64,000 bases of DNA from Psococerastis gibbosa (taxonomy: Eukaryota; Arthropoda; Insecta; Psocodea; Psocidae). The stretch lies in contig OZ020487.1 in the NCBI GenBank assembly GCA_963971405.1, positions 19,205,371 through 19,269,370 of the forward strand, written 5' to 3'. The position numbers and the translations under genes were made by a program. Below, in pieces: positions 25,401 to 38,053 of the stretch; within the stretch, counting starts at the first letter, position 1, and each line of letters opens with the position of its first letter. A model generated the notes under the pieces. The model was not told the origin of the DNA. It made no database searches and saw nothing but the letters and a program-made list of their open reading frames with translations.

Positions 25401-27393
25401 GAGCAATTGCCTAATGTTAGATACAATACAATGAGCCAAAATAAGCAAAATTAAGACACCTATATCTTTTTAAAACCTTTAAAAAAAATAAAATAAGTAA
25501 TTAGCTATTTTTCGTATTCTTGCCGTATGAATTTTTTTAAGCTACATTTACACCGATGAACACGCAGGAGCAATTGCTCAATGTTAAGTACAATACATGG
25601 AGCCAAAATAAGCAAAATAAAGACACCTATATCTTTTTAAAACCTTTAAAAAAAAAAATAAGTAAATAGCTATTTGTCTTATTCTTGTCGAATGAATTTT
25701 TTTTAGCCACATTTACACCGATGAACACGCAGTAACAATTGCTCAATGTTAAGTACAATACAATGAGCCAAAATTAGCAAAATTAAGACACCTATATCTA
25801 TTAAAAACCTTTAAAAAAAATAAAATAAGTAAATAGCTATTTTTCTTATTCTTGTCGAATGAATTTTTTTCAGCTACATTTACACCGATGAACACGCAGG
25901 AGCAATTGTTCAATGTTAAGTACAATACAATGAGCCAAAATAAGCCAAATTAAGACACCCTTATCATATTAAGACCTTTAAAAAAAATAAAATAAGTAAA
26001 TAGCAATTTTTTTTATTCTTGTCGAATGAATTTTTTTAGCAACATTTACACCGATGAACACGCTGGAGCAATTGCCTAATGTTAGATACAGTACAGTGAG
26101 CCAAAATAAGCAAAATTAAGACACCTATATCTTTTTAAAACCTTTAAAAAAAAATAAAATAAGTAATTAGCTATTTTTCGTATTCTTGCCGTATGAATTT
26201 TTTTAAGCTTCATTTACACCGATGAACACGAAGGAGCAATTGCTCAATGTTAAGTACAATACATTGAGCCAAAATAAGCAAAATAAAGGCACCTATATCT
26301 TTTTAAAACCTTTAAAAAAAATAAAATAAGTAAATAGCTATTTTTCTTATTCTTGTCGAATGAATTTTTTTTAGCCACATTTACACCGATGAACACGCAA
26401 GAACAATTGCTCAATGTTAAGTACAATACAATGAGCCAAAATAAGCAAAATTAAGACACCTATATCTTTTTAAAACCTTTAAAAAAAATAAAATAAGTAA
26501 ATAGCTATTTTTCTTATTCTTGTCGAATGAATTTTTTTTAGCTACATATACACCGATGAACACGCAGGAGCAATTGCTCAATGTTAAGTACGATACAATG
26601 AGCCAAAATAAGCAAAATAAAGACACCTATATTTTTTTAAAACCTTTAAAAAAAATAAAATGAATGAATGAATTTTTTTTAGCTACATTTACACCGATGA
26701 ACACGCAGGAACAATTGCTCAATGTTAAGTACAATACAATGAGCCGAAATAAGCCAAATTAAGACACCCGTGTCATATCAAGACCTTTAAAAAAATAAAA
26801 TAAGTATATAGCTATTTTTCGTATTCTTGTCGAATGAATTTTTTTTAGCTACATTTACACCGATGAACACGCAGGAGCAATTGCTCAATGTTAAGTACGA
26901 TACAATGAGCTAAAATAAGCAAAATTAAGACACTCATATCATATCAAGGCCTTTAAAAAAAACAAAAAGTATATAGCTATTTTTCGTATTCTTGTCGAAT
27001 GAATTTTTTGTAGCTACATTTACACCGATGAACACGCTGGAGCAATTGCCTAATGTTAGATACAGTACAATGAGCCAAAATAAGCAAAATTAAGACACCT
27101 TTATCTTTTTAAAACCTTTAAAAAAAATAAAATAAGTAATTAGCTATTTTTCGTATTCTTGCCGTATGAATTTTTTTAAGCTTCATTTACACCGATGAAC
27201 ACGCAGGAGCAATTGCTCAATGTTAAGTACAATACATTGAGCCAAAATAAGCAAAATAAAGACACCTATATCTTTTTAAAACCTTTAAAGAAAATGAAAT
27301 AAGTAAATAGCTATTTTTCTTATTCTTGTCGAATGAATTTTTTTTAGCCACATTTACACCGATGAACACGCAGGAACAATTGCTCAATGTTAA
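22431..27393. repeat. 30-mer HOR unit, 4,963 bp, copy 2 (block B)
   Basis: Tandem duplicate of 17,468-22,430; the match continues to 27,404 and breaks at 27,405 (CATTG against CATGG at 22,442), an 11-bp junction overlap. Differences noticed between copies: GTTGCTAC near 23,542 against GTAGCTAC, TTAAGTAC near 25,587 against TTAAATAC, CTATTAAAAACC near 25,801 against CTATTTAAAACC, CATATTAAG near 25,970 against CATATCAAG, ACATATACACC near 26,548 against ACATTTACACC, and AAAATGAAAT near 27,296 against AAAATAAAAT. Confidence 0.92.
26540..26680 (+). repeat. Truncated 141-bp monomer, copy 4
   Basis: Same deletion (GAAT triplet from 26,662); the 4,963 bp duplicate of the copy at 21,577. It has a private ACATATACACC near its start. 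Confidence 0.95.
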
Positions 27394-28354
27394 GTACAAT
27401 ACATTGAGCCAAAATAAGCAAAATAAAGACACCTATATCTTTTTAAAACCTTTAAAAAAAATAAAATAAGTAAATAGCTATTTTTCTTATTCTTGTCGAA
27501 TGAATTTTATTTAGCTACATTTACACCGATGAACAATCAGGAGCAATTGCTCAATGTTAAGTTCAATACAATGAGCCAAAATAAGCAAAATTAAGACACC
27601 GTATCATATCAAGACCTTTAAAAAAAATAAAAAAAGGAAATAGCTATTTTTTTTATTCTTGTCGAATGAATTTTTTTAGCAACATTTAAACCGATGAACA
27701 CGCAGGAGCAATTGCTCAATGTCAAGTACAATACAACGAGCCAAAATAAGCAAAATTAAGACACCTATATCTTTTTAAAACCTTTAAAAAAATAAAATAA
27801 ATAAATAGCTATTTTTCCTATTCTTGTCGAATGAATTTTTTGTAGCTACATTTACACCGATGAACACGCTGGAGCAATTGCCTAATGTTAGATACAATAC
27901 AATGAGCCAAAATAAGCAAAATTACGACACCTATATCTTTTTAAAACCTTTAAAAAAAATAAAATAAGTAATTAGCTATTTTTCGTATTCTTGCCGTATG
28001 AATTTTTTTAAGCTATATTTACACCGATGAACACGCAGGAGCAATTGCTCAATGTTAAGTACAATACATGGAGCCAAAATAAGCAAAATTAAGACACCTA
28101 TATCTTTTTAAAACCTTTAAAAAAATAAAATACGTAAATAGCTATTTTTCTTATTCTTGTCGAATGAATTTTTTTTAGCTACATTTACACCGATGAACAC
28201 GCTGGAGCAATTGCTCAATGTTAATTACAATACAGTGAGCCACAATAAGCCAAATTAAGACACCCGTGTCATATCAAGACCTTTAAAAAAAATAAAATAA
28301 GTATATAGCAATTTTTCGTATTCTTGTCGAATGAATTTTTTGTAGCTACATTTA
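27394..28354. repeat. Tail of block B
   Basis: Six monomers matching 14,809-15,769 with a shift of 12,585 bp (7,622 + 4,963). They include AACAATCAGG, GCAACATTTAAACC with AACGAGCC, the CATGGAGCC/AAATACG monomer and the ATTACAATACAGTGAGCCACAATAAG pair. Unlike block A, this tail runs without a break into the domain C order. This suggests that 28.35 kb shows the original context and 15.9 kb is the derived junction. Confidence 0.85.
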
Positions 28355-31300
28355 CATCGATGTACAAGCAGGAGCAAGTGGTCAATGTTAAGTACAATAC
28401 AATGAGCCTAAATAAGCAAAATTAAGACACCTATATCTTTTAAAGACCTTTAAAAAAAATAAAATAAGTAAATAGTTATTTTTCTTATTCTTGTCGAATG
28501 AATTTTTTTTAGCTACATTTACACCGATGAACACGCAGGAACAATTGTTCAATGTTAAGTACAATACAATGAGCCAAAATAAGCAAAATTAAGTCACCTA
28601 TATCTTTTTAAAACCTTTAAAAAAAATAAAATAAGTATATAGCTATTTTTCATATTCTTGTCGAATGAATTTTTTGTAGCTACATTTACACCGATGAACA
28701 CGCAGGAGCAAGTGGCCAATGTTAGGTACCATACAATGAGCCAAAATAAGCAAAATTAAGACACCTATATCTTTATAAGACCTTTAAAAAAAATAAAATA
28801 AGTAAATAGCTATTTTTCTTATTCTTGTCGAATGAATTTTGTTTAGCTACATTTACACCGATGAACACGCAGGAACAATTTCTCCATGTTAAGTACAATA
28901 CATTGAGCCAAAATAAGCAAAATTAAGACACCTTTATCTTTTTGAAACCTTTAAAAAAAATAAAATAAGTAAATAGCTATTTTTCTTATTCTTGTCGAAT
29001 GAATTTTTTTTAGCCACATTTACACCGATGAACACGCAGGAACAATTGCTCAATGTTAAGTACAATACATTGAGCCAAAATAAGCAAAATAAAGACACCT
29101 ATATCTTTTTAAAACCTTTAAAAAAAATAAAATAAGTAAATAGCTATTTTTCTTATTCTTGTCGAATGAATTTTTTTTAGCAACATTTAAACCGATGAAC
29201 ACGCAGGAACAATTGGTCAATGTTAAGTACGATACATTGAGCCAAAATAAGCAAAATTAAGACACCTATATCTTTTTAAAACCTTTAAAAAAATAAAATA
29301 AGTAAATAGCTATTTTTCTTATTCTTGTCGAATGAATTTTTTTTAGCTACATTTACACCGATGAACACGCAGGAGCAAGTGGTCAATGTTAAGTACAATA
29401 CAGTGAGCCTTAATAAGCAAAATTAAGACACCTATATCTTTTTAAGACCTTTAAAAAAAAAAAAATAAGTAAATAGCTATTTTTCTTATTCTTGTCGAAT
29501 GAATTTTTTTTAGCTACATTTACACCGATGAACACGCAGGAACATTTGCTCAATGTTAAGTACAATACAATGAGCCAAAATAAGCAAAACTAAGACACCT
29601 ATATCTTTTTAAAACCTTTAAAAAAATAAAATAAGTAAATAGCTATTTTTCATATTCTTGTCGAATGAATTTTTTTTAGCTACATTTACACCGATGAACA
29701 CGCAGGAGCAAGTGGTCAATGTTAAGTACAATACAGTGAGCCTAAATAAGCAAAATTAAGACACTCATATCATATCAAGACCTTTAAAAAAAAAAATAAG
29801 TATATAGCTATTTTTCGTATTCTTGTCGAATGAATTTTTTGTAGCTACATTTACACCGATGAACACGCTGGAGCAATTGCCTAATGTTAGATACAGTACA
29901 ATGAGCCAAAATAAGCAAAATTAAGACACCTATATCTTTTTAAAACCTTTAAAAAAAATAAAATAAGTAATTAGCTATTTTTCGTATTCTTGAAGTTTGA
30001 ATTTTTCAAGCTACATTTACACCGATGAACACGCAGGAGCAATTTCTCAATGTTAAGTACAATACAATGAGCCAAAATAAGCAAAATAAAGACACCTATA
30101 TTTTTTTAAAACCTTTAAAAAAAATAAAATGAATGAATGAATTTTTTTTAGCTACATTTACACCGATGAACACGCAGGAACAATTGTTCAATGTTAAGTA
30201 CAATACAATGAGCCGAAATAAGCCAAATTAAGACACCCGTGTCATATCAAGACCTTTAAAAAAATAAAATAAGTATATAGCTATTTTTCGTATTCTTGTC
30301 GAATGAATTTTTTGTAGCTACATTTACACCGATGTACAAGCAGGAGCAAGTGGTCAATGTTAAGTACAATACAATGAGCCTAAATAAGCAAAATTAAGAC
30401 ACCTATATCTTTTAAAGACCTTTAAAAAAAATAAAATAAGTAAATAGCTATTTTTCGTATTCTTGCCGTTTGAATTTTTTCAAGCCACATTTACACCGAT
30501 GAACACGCAGGAACAATTGCTCAATGTTAAGTACAATACAATGAGCCAAAATAAACAAAATAAAGGCACCTATATCTTTTTAAAACCTTTAAAAAAAATA
30601 AAATAAGTAAATAGCTATTTTTCTTATTCTTGTCGAATGAATTTTTTTTAGCCACATTTACACCGATGAACACGCAAGAACAATTGCTCAATGTTAAGTA
30701 CAATACAATGAGCCAAAATAAGCAAAATTAAGACACCTATATCTTTTTAAAACCTTTAAAAAAAATAAAATAAGTAAATAGCTATTTTTCATATTCTTGT
30801 CGAATGAATTTTTTTTAGCTACATTTACACCGATGAACACGCAGGAGCAATTGCTCAATGTTAAGTACAATACAATGAGCCAAAATAAGCAAAATTAAGA
30901 CACTCATATCATATCAAGACCTTTAAAAAAAAAAAAAAAGTATATAGCTATTTTTCGTATTCTTGTCGAATGAATTTTTTGTAGCTACATTTACACCGAT
31001 GAACACGCTGGAGCAATTGCCTAATGTTAGATACAGTACAATGAGCCAAAATGAGCAAAATTAAGACACCTATATCTTTTTAAAACCTTTAAAAAAAATA
31101 AAATAAGTAATTAGCTATTTTTCGTATTCTTGCCGTATGAATTTTTTTAAGCTTCATTTACACCGATGAACACGCAAGAGCAATTGCTGAATGTTAAGTA
31201 CAATACATTGAGCCAAAATAAGCAAAATAAAGACACCTATATCTTTTTAAAACCTTTAAAGAAAATAAAATAAATAAATAGCTATTTTTCTTATTCTTGT

Positions 31301-31993
31301 CGAATGAATTTTTTTTAGCCACATTTACACCGATGAACACGCAGGAACAATTGCTCAATGTTAAGTACGATACAATGAGCCAAAATAAGCAAAATAAAGA
31401 CACCTATATCTTTTTAAAACCTTTAAAAAAAATAAAATAAGTAAATAGCTATTTTTCTTATTCTAGTCGAATGAATTTTATTTAGCTACATTTACACTGA
31501 TGAACAATCAGGAGCAATTGCTCAATGTTAAGTTCAATACATTGAGCCAAAATAAGCAAAATTAAGACACCCTTATCATATCAAGACCTTAAAAAAAATA
31601 ATATAAGTAAATAGCTATTTTTTTTATTCTTGTCGAATGAATTTTTTTTAGCAACATTTAAACCGATGAACACGCAGGAGCAATTGTTCAATGTCAGGTA
31701 CAATACAATGAGCCAAAATAAGCAAAATTAAGACACCTATATCTTTTTAAAACCTTTAAAAAAATAAAATACGTAAATAGCTATTTTTCTTATTCTTGTC
31801 GAATGAATTTTTTTTAGCTACATTTACACCGATGAACACGCTGGAGCAATTGCTCAATGTTAATTACAATACAGTGAGCCACAATAAGCCAAATTAAGAC
31901 ACCCGTGTCATATCAAGACCTTTAAAAAAAATAAAATAAGTATATAGCAATTTTTCGTATTCTTGTCGAATGAATTTTTTGTAGCTACATTTA
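28355..31993. repeat. Domain C unit 1, 22-mer HOR, 3,639 bp
   Basis: The anchor is the ACATCGATGTACAAGCAGG monomer (C of CATCGATG at 28,355, 31,994 and 34,802). In order the unit has AATAGTTATT, GGAACAATTGTTC with AAGTCACC, GTGGCC with TTATAAGACC, TTGTTTAGC with TTTCTCCATG, AGCCAC, AGCAACATTTAAACC, GTGGTC with GCCTTAATAAG, GGAACATTTGC, GTGGTC with GCCTAAATAAG, a CTGG monomer, a 141-bp truncated monomer at 30,009 and a CACCGATGTACAAGC monomer at about 30,327. Except at its edges this variant set is distinct from blocks A and B. Confidence 0.85.
30009..30149 (+). repeat. Truncated 141-bp monomer, copy 5 (domain C)
   Basis: Same deletion (GAAT triplet from 30,131) in a different context: it follows a CTTGAAGTTTGAA monomer and has GAGCAATTTCTC with TACAATACAATG, unlike the TACGATAC form in blocks A and B. 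Confidence 0.95.
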
Positions 31994-34801
31994 CATCGAT
32001 GTACAAGCAGGAGCAAGTGGTCAATGTTAAGTACAATACAATGAGCCTAAATAAGCAAAATTAAGACACCTATATCTTTTAAAGACCTTTAAAAAAAATA
32101 AAATAAGTAAATAGTTATTTTTCTTATTCTTGTCGAATGAATTTTTTTTAGCTACATTTACACCGATGAACACGCAGGAACAATTGTTCAATGTTAAGTA
32201 CAATACAATGAGCCAAAATAAGCAAAATTAAGTCACCTATATCTTTTTAAAACCTTTAAAAAAAAAAAAATAAGTATATAGCTATTTTTCATATTCTTGT
32301 CGAATGAATTTTTTGTAGCTACATTTACACCGATGAACACGCAGGAGCAAGTGGCCAATGTTAGGTACAATACAATGAGCCAAAATAAGCAAAATTAAGA
32401 CACCTATATCTTTATAAGACCTTTAAAAAAAATAAAATAAGTAAATAGCTATTTTTCTTATTCTTGTCGAATGAATTTTGTTTAGCTACATTTACACCGA
32501 TGAACACGCAGGAACAATTTCTCCATGTTAAGTACAATACATTGAGCCAAAATAAGCAAAATTAAGACACCTTTATCTTTTTGAAACCTTTAAAAAAAAT
32601 AAAATAAGTAAATAGCTATTTTTCTTATTCTTGTCGAATGAATTTTTTTTAGTCACATTTACACCGATGAACACGCAGGAACAATTGCTCAATGTTAAGT
32701 ACAATACATTGAGCCAAAATAAGCAAAATAAAGACACCTATATCTTTTTAAAACCTTTAAAAAAAATAAAATAAGTAAATAGCTATTTTTCTTATTCTTG
32801 TCGAATGAATTTTTTTTAGCAACATTTAAACCGATGAACACGCAGGAACAATTGCTCAATGTTAAGTACGATACATTGAGCCAAAATAAGCAAAATTAAG
32901 ACACCTATATCTTTTTAAAACCTTTAAAAAAATAAAATAAGTAAATAGCTATTTTTCTTATTCTTGTCGAATGAATTTTTTTTAGCTACATTTACACCGA
33001 TGAACACGCAGGAGCAAGAGGTCAATGTTAAGTACAATACAGTGAGCCTTAATAAGCAAAATTAAGACACCTATATCTTTTTAAGACCTTTAAAAAAAAA
33101 AAAATAAGTAAATAGCTATTTTTCTTATTCTTGTCGAATGAATTTTTTTTTAGCTACATTTACACCGATGAACACGCAGGAACATTTGCTCAATGTTAAG
33201 TACAATACAATGAGCCAAAATAAGCAAAACTAAGACACCTGTATCTTTTTAAAACCTTTAAAAAAATAAAATAAGTAAATAGCTATTTTTCATATTCTTG
33301 TCGAATGAATTTTTTTTAGCTACATTTACCCCGATGAACACGCAGGAGCAAGTGGTCAATGTTAAGTACAATACAGTGAGCCTAAATAAGCAAAATTAAG
33401 ACACTCATATCATATCAAGACCTTTAAAAAAAAAAAATAAGTATATAGCTATTTTTCGTATTCTTGTCGAATGAATTTTTTGTAGCTACATTTACACCGA
33501 TGAACACGCTGGAGCAATTGCCTAATGTTAGATACAGTACAATGAGCCAAAATAAGCAAAATTAAGACACCTATATCTTTTTAAAACCTTTAAAAAAAAT
33601 AAAATAAGTAATTAGCTATTTTTCGTATTCTTGAATTTTGAATTTTTTCAAGCTACATTTACACCGATGAACACGCAGGAGCAATTTCTCAATGTTAAGT
33701 ACAATACAATGAGCCAAAATAAGCAAAATAAAGACACCTATATTTTTTTAAAACCTTTAAAAAAAATAAAATGAATGAATGAATTTTTTTTAGCTACATT
33801 TACACCGATGAACACGCAGGAACAATTGCTCAATGTTAAGTACAATACAATGAGCCGAAATAAGCCAAATTAAGACACCCGTGTCATATCAAGACCTTTA
33901 AAAAAATAAAATAAGTATATAGCTATTTTTCGTATTCTTGTCGAATGAATTTTTTGTAGCTACATTTACACCGATGTACAAGCAGGAGCAAGTGGTCAAT
34001 GTTAAGTACAATACAATGAGCCTAAATAAGCAAAATTAAGACACCTATAGCTTTTAAAGACCTTTAAAAAAAATAAAATAAGTAAATAGCTATTTTTCGT
34101 ATTCTTGCCGTTTGAATTTTTTCAAGCCACATTTACACCGATGAACACGCAGGAACAATTGCTCAATGTTAAGTACAATACAATGAGCCAAAATAAACAA
34201 AATAAAGGCACCTATATCTTTTTAAAACCTTTAAAAAAAATAAAATAAGTAAATAGCTATTTTTCTTATTCTTGTCGAATGAATTTTTTTTAGCAACATT
34301 TACACCGATGAACAATCAGGAGCAATTGCTCAATGTTAAGTTCAATACATTGAGCCAAAATAAGCAAAATTAAGACACCCTTATCATATCAAGACCTTAA
34401 AAAAAATAATATAAGTAAATAGCTATTTTTTTTATTCTTGTTGAATGAATTTTTTTTAGCAACATTTAAACCGATGAACACGCAGGAGCAATTGTTCAAT
34501 GTCAGGTACAATACAATGAGCCAAAATAAGCAAAATTAAGACACCTATATCTTTTTAAAACCTTTAAAAAAATAAAATACGTAAATAGCTATTTTTCTTA
34601 TTCTTGTCGAATGAATTTTTTTTAGCTACATTTACACCGATGAACACGCTGGAGCAATTGCTCAATGTTAATTACAATACAGTGAGCCACAATAAGCCAA
34701 ATTAAGACACCCGTGTCATATCAAGACCTTTAAAAAAAAAAAAATAAGTATATAGCAATTTTTCGTATTCTTGTCGAATGAATTTTTTGTAGCTACATTT
34801 A
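31994..34801. repeat. Domain C unit 2, 22-mer order with 5 monomers missing, 2,808 bp
   Basis: It follows unit 1 with a 3,639-3,642 bp shift up to about 34,290, then jumps to a 2,808 bp shift. The missing 831-834 bp correspond to about 30,660-31,490 (five monomers). The join is visible as a hybrid monomer: AGCAACATTTACACCGATG followed by AACAATCAGG near 34,303. Noted base changes from unit 1 include AGTCACATT near 32,651 and GCAAGAGGTC near 33,015. Confidence 0.85.
33651..33791 (+). repeat. Truncated 141-bp monomer, copy 6 (domain C)
   Basis: Same deletion (GAAT triplet from 33,773); the 3,642 bp HOR partner of the copy at 30,009. Confidence 0.95.
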
Positions 34802-36267
34802 CATCGATGTACAAGCAGGAGCAAGTGGTCAATGTTAAGTACAATACAATGAGCCTAAATAAGCAAAATTAAGACACCTATATCTTTTAAAGACCTTTAA
34901 AAAAAATAAAATAAGTAAATAGTTATTTTTCTTATTCTAGTCGAATGAATTTTTTTTAGCTACATTTACACCGATGAACACGCAGGAACAATTGTTCAAT
35001 GTTAAGTACAATACAATGAGCCAAAATAAGCAAAATTAAGTCACCTATATCTTTTTAAAACCTTTAAAAAAATAAAATAAGTATATAGCTATTTTTCATA
35101 TTCTTGTCGAATGAATTTTTTGTAGCTACATTTACACCGATGAACACGCAGGAGCAAGTGGCCAATGTTAGGTACAATACAGTGAGCCAAAATAAGCAAA
35201 ATTAAGACACCTATATCTTTATAAGACCTTTAAAAAAAATAAAATAAGTAAATAGCTATTTTTCTTATTCTTGTCGAATGAATTTTGTTTAGCTACATTT
35301 ACACCGATGAACACGCAGGAACAATTTCTCCATGTTAAGTACAATACATTGAGCCAAAATAAGCAAAATTAAGACACCTTTATCTTTTTGAAACCTTTAA
35401 AAAAAATAAAATAAGTAAATAGCTATTTTTCTTATTCTTGTCGAATGAATTTTTTTTAGCCACATTTACACCGATGAACACGCAGGAACAATTGCTCAAT
35501 GTTAAGTACAATACATTGAGCCAAATTAAGCAAAATAAAGACACCTATATCTTTTTAAAACCTTTAAAAAAAATAAAATAAGTAAATAGCTATTTTTCTT
35601 ATTCTTGTCGAATGAATTTTTTTTAGCAACATTTAAACCGATGAACACGCAGGAACAATTGCTCAATGTTAAGTACGATACATTGAGCCAAAATAAGCAA
35701 AATCAAGACACCTATATCTTTTTAAGACCTTTAAAAAAAAAAAATAAGTAAATAGCTATTTTTCTTATTCTTGTCGAATGAATTTTTTTTAGCTACATTT
35801 ACACCGATGAACACGCAGGAACATTTGCTCAATGTTAAGTACAATACAATGAGCCAAAATAAGCAAAACTAAGACACCTATATCTTTTTAAAACCTTTAA
35901 AAAAATAAAATAAGTAAATAGCTATTTTTCATATTCTTGTCGAATGAATTTTTTTTAGCTACATTTACACCGATGAACACGCAGGAGCAAGTGGTCAATG
36001 TTAAGTACAATACAGTGAGCCTAAGTAAGCAAAATTAAGACACTCATATCATATCAAGACCTTTAAAAAAAAAAATAAGTATATAGCTATTTTTCGTATT
36101 CTTGTCGAATGAATTTTTTGTAGCTACATTTACACCGATGAACACGCTGGAGCAATTGCCTAATGTTAGATACAGTACAATGAGCCAAAATAAGCAAAAT
36201 TAAGACACCTATATCTTTTTAAAACCTTTAAAAAAAATAAAATAAGTAATTAGCTATTTTTCGTATT

Positions 36268-36290
36268 CTTGAAGTTTGAATTTTTTCAAG
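36268..36290. other. Short inverted repeat CTTGAA...TTCAAG (example)
   Basis: A 6-bp perfect stem (36,268-36,273 and 36,285-36,290) around an 11-base loop, formed where CTTGAAGTTTGAA replaces CTTGTCGAATGAA. The same arrangement occurs near 41,734-41,756. A version with one fewer T in the loop lies near 29,989-30,010, and the copy near 33,630 reads CTTGAATTTTGAA. Each sits immediately before a truncated monomer of domain C. A function is not evident. Confidence 0.6.
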
Positions 36291-36429
36291 CTACATTTAC
36301 ACCGATGAACACGCAGGAGCAATTTCTCAATGTTAAGTACAATACAATGAGCCAAAATAAGCAAAATAAAGACACCTATATTTTTTTAAAACCTTTAAAA
36401 AAAATAAAATGAATGAATGAATTTTTTTT
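36289..36429 (+). repeat. Truncated 141-bp monomer, copy 7 (domain C)
   Basis: Same deletion (GAAT triplet from 36,411), 2,638 bp after copy 6 because domain C units 2 and 3 lost monomers between them. Confidence 0.95.
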
Positions 36430-37956
36430 AGCTACATTTACACCGATGAACACGCAGGAACAATTGCTCAATGTTAAGTACAATACAATGAGCCGAAATA
36501 AGCCAAATTAAGACACCCGTGTCATATCAAGACCTTTAAAAAAATAAAATAAGTATATAGCTATTTTTCGTATTCTTGTCGAATGAATTTTTTGTAGCTA
36601 CATTTACACCGATGTACAAGCAGGAGCAAGTGGTCAATGTTAAGTACAATACAATGAGCCTAAATAAGCAAAATTAAGACACCTATATCTTTTAAAGACC
36701 TTTAAAAAAAATAAAATAAGTAAATAGCTATTTTTCGTATTCTTGCCGTTTGAGTTTTTTCAAGCCACATTTACACCGATGAACACGCAGGAACAATTGC
36801 TCAATGTTAAGTACAATACAATGAGCCAAAATAAACAAAATAAAGGCACCTATATCTTTTTAAAACCTTTAAAAAAAATAAAATAAGTAAATAGCTATTT
36901 TTCTTATTCTTGTCGAATGAATTTTTTTTAGCCACATTTACACCGATGAACACGCAAGAACAATTGCTCAATGTTAAGTACAATACAATGAGCCAAAATA
37001 AGCAAAATTAAGACACCTATATCTTTTTAAAACCTTAAAAAAAATAAAATAAGTAAATAGCTATTTTTCTTATTCTAGTCGAATGAATTTTATTTAGCTA
37101 CATTTACACCGATGAACAATCAGGAGCAATTGCTCAATGTTAAGTTCAATACATTGAGCCAAAATAAGCAAAATTAAGACACCGTATCATATCAAGACCT
37201 TTAAAAAAAAAAAAATAAGGAAATAGCTATTTTTTTTATTCTTGTCGAATGAATTTTTTTAGCAACATTTAAACCGATGAACACGCAGGAGCAATTGCTC
37301 AATGTCAAGTACAATACAGCGAGCCAAAATAAGCAAAATTAAGACACCTATATCTTTTTAAAACCTTTAAAAAAATAAAATAAATAAATAGCTATTTTTC
37401 CTATTCTTGTCGAATGAATTTTTTTTAGCTTCATTTACACCGATGAACACGCAGGAGCAATTGTTTAATGTTAAGTACAATACAATGAGCCAAAATAAGC
37501 CAAATTAAGACACCCGTGTCATATCAAGACCTTAAAAAAAAATAAAATAAGTATATAGCTATTTTTCTTATTCTTGTCGAATGAATTTTTTGTAGCTACA
37601 TTTACACAGATGAACACGCAGGAGCAAGTGGCCAATGTTAAGTACAATACAATGAGCCTAAATAAGCAAAATTAAGACACCTATATCTTTATAAGACCTT
37701 TAAAAAAAATAAAATAAGTAAATAGCTATTTTTCTTATTCTTGTCGAATGAATTTTTTTTAGCCACATTTACACCGATGAACACGCATGAACAATTGCTC
37801 AATGTTAAGTTCAATACAATGAGCCAAAATAAGCAAAATTAAGACACCGTTATCATATCAAGACCTATAAAAAAAAAAAAAAAAAGTAAATAGCTATTTT
37901 TTTTATTCTTGTCGAATGAATTTTTTTTAGCTACATTTACACCGATGAACACGCAG

Positions 37957-37968
37957 GAGCAATTGCTC
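37957..37968. other. Perfect 12-bp palindrome GAGCAATTGCTC (example copy)
   Basis: GAGCAATTGCTC equals its own reverse complement and contains CAATTG at its centre. It sits about 29-40 bp into each CAGGAGC-type monomer and recurs across the array. Many monomers carry a version with one changed arm (GAACAATTGCTC or GAGCAATTGTTC), and the CTGG-type (GAGCAATTGCCT) and GTGG-type (GAGCAAGTGGTC) monomers lose the symmetry. A dimeric DNA-binding protein site is possible, but the sequence alone does not show binding. Confidence 0.85.
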
Positions 37969-38053
37969 AATGTTAAGTACAATACAATGAGCCAAAATAA
38001 GCAAAATTAAGACACCTATATCTTTTAAAAACCTTTAAAAAAATAAAATAAGT

